Of a stretch of 64,000 nucleotides of DNA, positions 27,901-39,900 are shown in pieces. Where the stretch lies: the NCBI GenBank assembly GCA_022829145.1, contig CM040746.1, positions 12,088,184-12,152,183 on the forward strand, in the 5' to 3' direction. Position 1 is the stretch's first letter. Each line of letters begins with the position of its first letter. A model generated the notes under the pieces. It saw nothing but the letters and a program-made list of their open reading frames with translations. It searched no databases and had not been told where the DNA came from. Source of the DNA: Albula goreensis. Taxonomy: Eukaryota; Chordata; Actinopteri; Albuliformes; Albulidae. The position numbers were made by a program, and so were the translations under genes.

Positions 27901-30900
27901 GAGCCCCATCACCGAGCACACGCCCAGCATCACCCCCACCACGAAGAGGTCCAGGTGGTACCCACAGCCTTTCTGCATGGACAACCAGACAACCACCAAA
28001 TCAGAATGGGAACTTGCTTTTGCAGCTCACTGAAAAGTCATTAGTGTACTAAATATCAATCTCAACTTGACATGCTTCACAAAGAGCTTGAAAGTACTTC
28101 ACAAATATTTTTGCTAATTTTTATTCACATATTTGCTGATTTTGTCAAGTTTCAATGTCCACTAAGCCAAGATTATAGTCCACTGCAATATTATTTGCAA
28201 ATTTAAAAACTAAATACTACACCCTTAACCACAACACATGTTAGATGTGATTTGATACAACAAAGAAATTTGTGAGTCACCAAGACAACTACAGTAGCCC
28301 CCTGTATCTGCAGTTTTAGCAACCAAGGTTTACCGATCCAAAAAAAAGTGGAAAAATCCAAAAATAAACTGTTCATAAGTTTTCCCTTTGACCCCATATC
28401 CACACTTCCCTGCAGAACTCTCATCCAGTCTGCCTCTAGCGTTCTCACTGATAGCATTAGTTGCCACATTATCACAATGTCTGTGTCATTGTTCCTTTGT
28501 CCTTTGAGGTGTATAAAAAGCATGATTTTCATTGCTCCCTCATCCCTTGATACATAATACGTTTTCATTGTTCTATCGTCTCTTGAGTATTAGGCTGAAA
28601 TGTCAGAATCCCTTTCATTCAAGAGAGTGAGAGAGAGAGAGAGAGTACAGTACAATGTACTTTATTATTACTGTATTTAATATTTGTAATGTCTTGCTGC
28701 ATGTAATTTATCAATTAAACTTTACCATATGTATGTACAGTATGTACACGAAAATCACGTTCTTCATGGGGTCAGCAGATGGTTCACTATTATCTGCGGT
28801 TTTCGACCATCCACAGTAGGTCTTGGAACGTATCACCCATGTGTAGTTCACTATTAGAGCTACTTAGAGTGGGAGAATGAAGCACCATATATTAAGCTGA
28901 TTTTCTGTTACAGTTCCTGACCTGATTTCTCTCGTGGGCATGTAATTAATAAGAGGGCCTATTTTCCACACCTTGAGCTTGTGCTCCTTCCTGTTGATGA
29001 TGACAGCAGTGATCTGCTGGTCCATAAAGATGAGGATGGTGCAGAGCAGGGCGGGGATGACCGTCACGACCGTGGTCCACCATGGGTTCGGTCCCAAAGG
29101 GTTGATCAACCAACCACGGTCATCTCTGGTCGGCTATGGGAGGTCAAGACATTTACAAACTGCAAACAGAACGGGCTCCTGGTACTGCAGACCCCTTTTG
29201 TAAACAGTGAGTCAATTTCAACAGAGCCAAGTACCAAGAAAAATGTGCTTCTTGTAAAATCAGCAGTGTGACATTCTTGTGATTGCAAAAGGCAGCCGAT
29301 TAGCCTGCTGTTGTCAGCTCACCTTGAACTTACTGGGAACCTGGAGCTTTGGAGATGGGACTCCCAAGGCGTAGTCAACGAGGACCATGGTGAGGATGGT
29401 GATGAAGACAGCAAAATCACTGATAATGGATCTCACCTGAGGAGCAAATGATTGAATTCTAAAATATTATAACGTGGACCCTCTCCACTCTTCTCTATCA
29501 GGACTGACAGGCTGTGGATAACTACAAATAAAAACTGCATCAAATTAAAATGCAATTATGATTCAGCATGCATGCACGCACACACACACACAATGGGACC
29601 TTAAAATTACCTTCACATTCCCTGAATTAATACAGTAATCATTTCAAAGTTAACCCCAGGGAAACTTAATGTTTTTTAAAAGCTGATCTACACTTGTGGT
29701 AGCTCCAGTTAAACATTCTTGAGTTCCTTTAAGTTCCACCCTTGGGGACATTTAGCTTCAGTCATGCAATTCTAAATAACCATTAATACAGCATAGGACA
29801 ATGACTTTCCCAAGCTCTTCCCAAAGTTAACACTAGAGGGCGCCAAAAGGCTATGAAATTCCAACAGAACAGGAAGAGAAGTCTGACTTGCTTTAGTGGG
29901 GAAGTAGCGGCTCGTCTTGAATTCCTTGAGGAAAGAAGACATGGCGACAGTGGAGAAGAAGAGTACAACGGACCAGAAGAGGACATCAGGAATGTACGGA
30001 CCATGAGGGCCGCAGGCGCTTCCCACGAATTCCCCTCGTTTCTTGATGCAATCCTGAAACAGCAAAGCAACAAAGGGAACATCACAGCCTTGTTTCTGCC
30101 ACAAGGACTGACAGAAAGTGTGATCAGTGGGTGTAACAGTTCACTGGCACAGATTCAGTCTGACTGCAATGTACCTTTTTCCTGTCCTCTGACTGATATT
30201 TTCACTGCTCCCCTTTTACCTGTTTGTTTATCAAAAAGGATTACTGTTGTGCATTTTAATGGGAAAAAACTAATGATGGTACAGAATTTCCAGAAATAAC
30301 TGTAACCCCTGCCTAAATTCATAACTCAGTGGCAAATATGGTCAGTTTGACAATATGAATATTAATTAATTAAATTCCATATGATTAATAAAATGTAATA
30401 TATATATTCAAATGTTAAATCATTGCTGAACACCCACAAAATAAATGTGTAAAATGTTTTTCAATTCTGAATATTTTTTCCCTTGCAGATATTTCTTGCC
30501 TTGAGATGAACAAGCCATTGGGTGAGCAACACATTTATACATTCATATAAATGAACAACAGCCCTGATTGTTTGACAGTATTGATTTGCCCAACCCCTCT
30601 GTCCCTGAAAGCATTAAAGGCGTTCTGAAAACACCCCATGCAATGCTTTATAGAGTGGCAAAGTGGGTCACATGAGCGGACCCAGGAAATGGGATTTCCT
30701 GTTCTTTTTACCATAGGTGTTTACAAAACCTTAATTTTTAAGCAAAGTATTTGTGGGCAAACCTTGAGGCTATCATTTCACTAAATACATCGGTCCTTTA
30801 TATCAATTCATGCTACCTGTTTGGTAAATTCTTTTGGCTGGGTATGACTTCAGGGATATTCAAATGTGGCCCACTTGTGACATTGCAACTGGATACAACT

Positions 30901-33900
30901 TCAAACCGGTTGCGAAATGGCCCAGATTTTTCAAATGTGCACTGCTGCAAAACAATGTTGAATTTAGCCTTTAAAACTCAGTTTGGTTTATGTGTCTGAT
31001 ACCCTCAGCTCAACTACAATGCAATTACAGGAGTGATTTTGACCAGAGGGGGCCTTTTGCAAGAAATTCTATTCAGTATGTGTTTTTTCCAATGACACAT
31101 TTTTGTCCCCAAGCCTACTGGGTTCACTGAGATCACTACCAGTGCACATCACTAAAGATGCTCAGTTCTGAGTCAGATATGATTCTTCAGCTATAACCAG
31201 AAACAAGAACATATATATATATGTGTGTGTGTGTATACATGTTATCTGGAAAATCACTAAAACATTAACAGCGATCACTTCAAATACATTCTGCATCAAC
31301 AGCAGTGGCAGCTGTCATTTAAAATATGTTATGAGAGATGCCCACTTCAGTTTAAATACAAGAATTGTCAGAGAAGGACTGTGTAGATATTTGAACAGCT
31401 GATAGGTCACTACGGGTGCATAAGAAGTAACATCAATACAAAGAACTTTCTTTTACATTGAAAAACCTGTAAATCTTTTATTTTAAGCATAAACTGGCCA
31501 TCATCAGAGTAATTCTTGAGGACTGAAGCTACAGCATATACGAAATGTGTGACTTTTATCGTCAGTCTAGAGAAAAATCATTTTATTGAATATAAATAAG
31601 TGGAAAAATTCCCTCTTTGTGTACATTGTGTACACTAAGGACTGGGCTACTGTAATGGGTTAACGAATGAGTTTCCCAAAATCACACCATCCTTTTTGTG
31701 TTTATTCCTTTTGGTGAAGCATCTCCACGTGTCGTTTTGCTTTAGGCACTGTGGGTATGCACATCTGCTTAATAGCGGTATGTGCGTGCACGCGTGTGAG
31801 TCGGTGCCATTGTCCATCGAACATAAAGGTAGCATAGGCTGTGTTAGGTCCTGCTGCACCTGATATTATGATAAAAAGTTGTAATTCATAATTAATTCCA
31901 ATTGTAATATAGTCTAGACATGTTATTTACTTAAGTATTCTTGTTATTACCCAATATCACTTATCTATTTGTCATTTGTCATCATTCATTTCTGAGGTAA
32001 ATATAGTTAACAAAATATATCAAACAAGTTAGCTCGCTGGAAAATGTTAGGATAATAAATTCTATTAGTTGTAGCTTTCAGTTGTATCTTTTAATTGTCA
32101 GGTGTGTTTCTTTGCTCAGGGGAGTAAGAGAGTAACTGTAATCAAAAGTCTTTCCTTTATGTGATAATAAACAGAAATAAAGAGTGCAAATATCTGCAAG
32201 TATGGAGACAAACAATTTTGATGCTTGATAAATGCGGCAGAACACAACGCAGACACACCACCAATAGGTGCTGTGGTACAGAATGGCTACACTAAATGTC
32301 TGGTCCAGCATTGTATGGCACCTGAGTAGGTATACACCCACAGCTAGCAGTACTAGGTAGACACAGACAAAGCAAGCATAGCAATAAAAGACTTGACAAA
32401 ATCAGCCATACGTTTAATTACCCAATTAGCAAATTTAGGGTATTATAACATAAATGAAAGCCTTCTGACATATGCAATGTATATCCAATAACAAATCTAC
32501 CAATCGCCATCCACGTTTGCAGCCTTAAATTATTATGAAAAGTCATGGTAATAGCATATTAAAAAGGCCCCTTCAGTGTGTGATGTGCGAGACTGGTTTA
32601 GGTACTAAATTATAAAATGTGCATCATTACTTTTAATGGCAAAGCAGCCCAGGGAGGAAACAAATGGAATATATAAAATGTGCTTTTACAGTGATTTTGC
32701 GTGGCTAATCCTGTGTAATCCAGCCCACATGGCCTTAATCTCCTCTCTTGGTGCGGTTCCATCTGGGAAAACACGCCACACAGAGACAAAAGCTCAACAA
32801 AAGCCTTCTGTGTATTCATAACCTTTCCTGACAAACAGCTTTTTAATCTCTAAATAAAAGCAGGTGACAGTGTGAAAGTGCTTTTCCTATTTATAGACGT
32901 TAGTAATATTCACTAATTCATGATACGGTGTCTCTCTCTATGCGTAAAACATACTGTGTCTGTGCGACGCCTCTTGAATCTGTAGTGCGAAGGCTTTATG
33001 TCTCAAGATGAGATGTGCGTAACCTCCTTTTACCTTGACTTCCAGAGCCTCCCAGTAAATCTCAGTTGTGGTGATATTATTGTCCTCCCAGTACTGAAGG
33101 GTGGCATTGTTGGGGTCTGGAGGCTCCACACAGATGCACCTGTAGGGGAGACACACCTGGTTTACCTGTCCAATGACATCACTGACTCCAGCAGGTACTG
33201 TAAGCCTTTCTGCAAACATTCTGCACCATTCCTGAATAGGTCCTGATGCTACAGGCCAACGATACACATAAAATGCAAACTGCATGGCCTTCATTTAAAA
33301 AATGAAGGAACACAATTGTTTAGTGATTGGGAAAAACATGCACTCCTTGAGATTTTTCACCCTACAGTTCAGACACCAGAGATTCAAGCCCTAGTTGTCA
33401 TAAGCAGACTGGGAGCCTAGAGTAACATAAATGCTTTGTCATGCCTTAGGTACAGAGAGTTTAATTTGACAAGATGTCCTCAAATTTCCTCGTAGCTCTC
33501 ACTTGAAAGGCTTGAAAGGAATAAAGGTGAAGGTCACACATTTCCCCATTCTCTTCAAATGTGCTTTTACAGAAACTAGACAATGAGAAACAGCTGTCAC
33601 TTTACATTGATAATGGTCATTTAAAATAGTTTTTATTTACCATATTTTATTATAAGGTCTAGTATAGCCAATACTACATGTCAAAGCTTTTCTGGTTTTT
33701 CAGATCAAAAATCGATTTGTAACTTGCTGGTAGTCTACACGCTTTGTAATGATGGCTATAGAAGCCATTATTTAGTAAGAAACACTAGCCCGCTCAAATA
33801 CTCATACTGTTAAGTGACTGGTAGCGGATCCAAATTGTGTTAGCTCAAACTATGTTCAGTAGGCCTTGGCAGCACCAAACTGGCTTAAGCCTCACCAAGT

Positions 33901-36900
33901 AAGGGACAGGTTCAGTCAGTGCAATGACCATGTTCAATCATGCACCAGGAAGCCCCTCTGGTCCATCATGTGATTGCTGTGCATGAAGCATACATCAACA
34001 CAATGACTGCACAAGCTCAACTGGTGGACCATAGAGTGAGAAGAAACCCGGACAACAGTAGTGTATGTTTTTCAGGACAGCACATTCTTCCTTGCACTTT
34101 TCTGTATTGATGAAGGAGTTTTCTATTCAAACTGGTCTTTCCAAACTGGGATGAAACAGAAAAACCAAGGACAACATTAGGGTGAGTTAGGCCTTAATGA
34201 TATGAAGACACTGATAATTACCATGCTAAATTTCAATTGAATTTCAATTCTTCCGGTGCTGGTTGAGCTAGCAGCGTATTTGAGCAGCTATCTAACCCAA
34301 ATTTGGAATGACGTAAGAGCATTAGAACATAAGAACATAAGAGCATAAAATGAAAGAACAGGCCATTTACCTACAATCTACACAGCACCCAGTACCAAGT
34401 ACCCAGCAGCAAGCCTCAACTACATGATCTGGCAACCTGTTCAAAGTATTAACAACTCTTTGTGTAAAAAAAAGTATTGTAGGTAGTTTACATCTACACA
34501 AGTACACTTTAAAATTTGCAGCACTGCACAATTTGATGTTTCAGTGGTAGTTAGCAACCTGACAAAGGTTTTCAATTATATACTGTTGACAAGTTTCCTT
34601 GTTGTGGTGTGCACAACTGTATTCATCCCTTTAAATATATTTGAAATAGATTTTCTTATTTTTTAGCAGTTTCTTAAATGCACTTAATTCAAGGTTGATA
34701 CTTGTGTTTACACTTTTTAGCCATTTAAGGTGCATTTTAATTTTAAAGGTTTGTATTATTTTACATACTATACACATACATATTATTTAACAAGTTATAA
34801 TTTATCTGCTTTTTATGTATGATTTACAGTCACCTCCAGAATTATTGGCACCCAAAATATGAGCTGTGAAAAATTAACAAAAATAGTACTGTATTATATT
34901 CAATGAATTACTGTTTTGGTAATTCAACTGCATTTGTTTAGATGCATTTGTTAGAGCTAATGTTTTAGAATCACTCCAGTCTCCTCAGCTTGGGTCTTGA
35001 TGTTCCACAAGAATGACACACTCCTGTGTTTGGTGAAATGTGACTTTGATTGAAAGAAGCTTTTGTACTGCTATTATTTATTTATTAATTTGGTGATTTA
35101 CTGACACTTTAATCATGCGTTGGGTTATCAGATAAAACCACAGCCTACACTGTCAAATGATATGAGCCAGCTAGTTGTGTTACTACCCATCCATGGGATC
35201 CCACTGCAGCTTAATTGTAGCAATTCATTCTAATTAATAATGAATGAATTTTATGTCTTGTAATTGAGTAAGGAAGATTCAGCAGGTTTTGTACTTCAAG
35301 GATAAATAACTTAAGCATAAGTAATTAAAGAGCTTAAATGCACTTCATGGCCAAGGTAAATGTTGACATTCATGGGAAATACAGTGGGCTGCATACTAAC
35401 GAATATTGGGTGAGCTTGTCTAAGTTATTGTTCATGTTGATGGGATAGGTCTCGCCCAGGTGGATCAGCTTCTCCAGGGCCTCATAGATGAAGATGATGC
35501 AGATGAGAGAGGCGAAGGCTTCCTCCGTGAAGCGAGTGATGTAGCAGACGAGCGAGCTGGCATCCGTGGCCACCAGCACCAGGCAGAGGAATGCCGTCCA
35601 CAGGCCGATGCAGCTTCTCAATGAGAGGTAGGACAGCCCATATTCCCTGGGGATGGATAGATGGGGGAAGGGGAGGGACAGAGAGGAAGTGAATTTATAT
35701 AATTATTGTGTGTAGGTTCATAATCTCTCAGGCCATCTGCAGTCTGACTGACCTATGGACTTGATACGTTTTTTCAAATATGATAGCATTAACACCAGGC
35801 GGAAATCAGTAACAAAGGGTTGCCCTTTTCATCCGCCTTCCATTCCACTATGACCTGGTTTCTGCTGTAAATCGATCCATCCACTCTCAGGACTACGGAC
35901 AATTGTACCTGCTCGCTGTCAAAAAATCTATCTTAAATTCTTATGTACACATTTCCTGACCTTCCTCATACACTTCACTTTCCTACCTGGTATTTCACTT
36001 GGAGAGCTAACATAAAATTTGCTGCAGCTACATTCCATATCTACATTGTTTGAACTTGGGGAAATTACGCTATGTCTGGTGAATGCAATATGGAGCCATG
36101 TGAATGAAGCTATTTCTGGCATACAGCAATGTGTGATTGTGCAAATAAAGCTAAGGCCACTTTATAAAATGTTCATAACTGCAATGATTAATAATTTACC
36201 TGGTTCTACTTTAAGCTAGCATGTATGATACATATAAAGTAAACATGTCAAAGAACACAGTATAACTGTATAACATTATTCTGATTAGTCTGATAAGTGT
36301 ATGCTATGATATTTCGATAGCAGTTACAGAACCACCTAAAAAATAGTCTGATCAATGTGTATTGTGCAATAGAAGTACTACTTGTTGAGAGCCAGAAGGC
36401 TAAGACAATATGGTGATATGATGGACTGGCTCATCTCCCCTGGCAGTACAGCACCTCGTAAATGAATGAACCAGACATTACACACTTGTTCATCCTTGTA
36501 CTCAGCATGTGGGACTTGTTTGCGTGGTATTGCCTTCACTTTTCGTTTGATATCAAAAAACGACACACCTACATCAGTTTCTGAGATTGTGTGAGAAAGA
36601 AGAGGCAGCTAAGTAACCCTGATATTTAATATTCATTTCTGAACAGCGGAGGGTGTGGAAGTCTGATGTCCTTTTGTCTCAGGTTTAGCTCTCCCAAATC
36701 GTTCAATTATTCTTGGCAAATGAACTGCTTTATCAAAAGGCAGGGGTTCTTGAACTCAGTTCAGGGGACCACTGTGTATGCTGGCTTTTGTTACAGCAAA
36801 TCAATTACTCAGTTCAGGGTGTTGAAAGCGTGTGTTAAGGTCTCCCAAATGTGTTTCCTAGCACTTACTTTAACACAATGCAGGTTTGGTTCAGTGTCAA

Positions 36901-39900
36901 TTGTTCTGCCATTCTCATTTTCAATGATTTGTGATTTATTTTCAGTGACCTTTTGTCATTTTGTTCAGCAATAGGGACAGCAATGATTTTCAGTCTCCAT
37001 AATGTAAGCAAAGGAATTATGTGCTATGTAGCACAGCAATGAAAGCATCATTTGTCTGTGACCTGATCTGGCTGGTTTCAGTCCTTAATTCTGAATGACA
37101 CATTTATTCTTCATAGAAATCTTCGCTATGCCTGACACAATGTGGCCTTACGACAGTATATCATTTTTAATTAAGAATTAAGAATATTTAAATCAGGGCC
37201 TCTGGGTAGTAAGACGTCTGCCAGGGAGCTCTGAAATGTGGGGTTCGAATCCCGGTCTCGCCATTGCACCCGGTCTGCATTGGCAAGATTGTTGGGCCAA
37301 GCCTTGCCGGGCATGATAGGGGATAAGCTGGCTAATTTTGTTAGTCTCACTATTGTGCCCGCTCTGGCCATGCTGGGCACCTGTGCTGCACGAACTGAGG
37401 GTACGCTGACTGCGTCATCCTCCAACGTCATAGGCAGTTTGCAATTAGTGGTGCAGCTGCAGTGTGAATAGAAGCGAGATTATTGTCACGTGAATCGGAG
37501 GAGTCACGTGTTCAGCCTCTCCTCCCAAAGCTGGCAGAGTGGGTGCTGTGGTGAGGTCAACAAGTTTGGTTGGGTTCAGGTTGCGAAAAATTGGGGGAAA
37601 AACAGAATATTTAAATAAAAAGCTGATTTAGGAGTTATAACTGTAGTTGGAACCAAAATCAGCAAACAGAGTATGTCCCGAGGATCTGGGTCCTCTGAAT
37701 GTAGCAGCACTGACGTCTGAAAAGCTGAATTATGCAAGTCACTGCACACATCACATTACACATTCAGATTCACAGGATCCTTTCATAAAATATCATGTTT
37801 ATGTGGATCCAAATTCGGTAATGCGCTGTACATACTGAGCTGGTTATTTAAACTTATCAAGCGTTAGTGCTGCAACATTTAGAGGAAGCCCACAGCAAAA
37901 TGAAACATAGCTTCAGGAAGTAGTAGTGCTTGCATAATAAATCAAGGGGCATAGTAAGATTCTATTCCAAGTTGCACTTTCTGACACGGTCTCCATATCT
38001 GGTACATGGCTTACAAACCATATATAATATAATATCTTGACATAATGGACTCTCCTCTATTTTGTTCAATGGGTAAAGTCACAGTCTTTGGTGTTTGTCA
38101 TGTAGGCTCATATGCAGAACCCAGACAAACAACAAAACAAACGATGAGACTTACTTGCAAAATTTAAACAATATCTTCTCGAACACAAGCACCGGTCCTG
38201 TGCTGCCCAGTATAGTGAGAGGTTGGCCTGCAAACACGGAATAAGCTATTCCTGTCATGGAGGCTCCAAACAGGGATTCAATGGCGCTCTGGAAGAGAAG
38301 GAAATCCACCTTTGAATGAGCAGGATATATAGTTTATGCAGGAACAACTACCTCTGCCAAAACCCAATCACCAGTCCTAAGAAAAACAAGGAAAAACTAT
38401 TCATTCATTTTTTTCTTTTGTATTGCTTGACTTTTAATCACCTACTCTTACTTTGCTCTCAGTGTTTAGTTCTAGCATCTGACACTGAAGTACGTGCATT
38501 CTTTTAATGATGCAGTTTGACCGGCACAGGCAGACCACAGCGGAACCAGAGCAGTCTATTGTGCAATGAGGTGTGAAAACGTCTTCCAGACTGAAGCATC
38601 CACCCATCCCCCCCCCTTAGCCTCCCAAAGGTGTATACTGCTATCCAATATGGGAGTGCAGTAGAGTGATGCATAACTGACTATGTAATTACTAGACTCC
38701 TAACCAGTGGCCATGGACAAGCATGACTATTTTAGGTTCTCTAATTCCCTTTGTTCCATGGTTTTATGTATGCGCTCTGTTTTGTTCTGTTATTATTATT
38801 ATTACTATTAGTAGTAGTAAGTAGTGGTACTTATAGTAGTACCAGTAATAATAATAACAATAATAGTAATAATCATCATCTTCTTTCTCATGTCTCTTGT
38901 TATACAGTCTCCTATATACTCTGGCGCTTATTTAACTTACCTATGACTGAACTGCCCCTCATTGCATGGTATTGTATAACACTAAATAGGTATAAATATA
39001 ATCTTCCTTTTACACATTGGTAGGTAAGAATTTCCACAAACACTGTAATCATGGTATCACAAGTGCCCCTGTTCCTGGGGACAGACTGTGAATTATGTGT
39101 ATGGACTTACAATGCGGCCCTCGGTAGCTTCCCCAAGCAAACCCCCGAAGGTGATGACAGGTGACATGCAGGCACAGTACAAGAAGAGGAACGATGCCAA
39201 GCACTGGAGGCTGACCGCATCTGTGAAGTCCGACAGGTAGTGCGGCAGTTTGCGTTTAATATCCAAGATGAAACCGCCAAAAAGCCTGAAATCAGAGGTC
39301 AACCCAGAGCTGATGAATTAACAAGCATTAAATATTTACTTAAAATATTTATTTAGTAGCAGATGATTCACACTACTGCACAAAATCTGAAGACAGCACT
39401 TCCCCAAAAATCACTAACCTAAGCAGCAGTATTTGATGTTATGATAAACATAACAAAGTATAAATCCTTTATAAACTGAAGTATTAAACAATATTTATAA
39501 AGGAATAATATATATGGTGTAGTAATATGTGTAATATGTGCTGATATTTGTAATGAGTAAATGCAATCTCAGTTAAGGGTGTTTTTCCACTGTCACAGTG
39601 CAACCTTCCCTGCTGGCCACACAAAGACTGTGCCCACTTTTGCATTGTGACTTTTGTTGAGTCAAGTGAGAACAAGCAGTAGAAGTCCCCATCTGGTGCT
39701 GCATAGTACAGGCCAGGGGTGATGTTAATGCTAGCTAATTGCATTAGGACACCTTATCAGAGAGTGACACTGCCTGAGTCAACATTAATGGTGAAGGACA
39801 TAGTTAGCTAACTACACTGGGACACTGAAGCAGACATTCTTAATGCAGATACTGAGTTAGCCAGTTGTACTGCATTGGTCAGCTCTAAAGTGGTCACAAA

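Larger units (their letters stand above)
33140..35400. other. slc4a10 intron E13-E14
   Basis: It holds a retroelement fragment at 34.32-34.48 kb and a mariner-type repeat end at 34.83 kb; otherwise AT-rich DNA. Confidence 0.65.

Noticed and set aside
37197-37275. Possible tRNA gene with a good B box
   Set aside because: The A box is degraded, no cloverleaf closes, and the sequence runs on into a SINE body.
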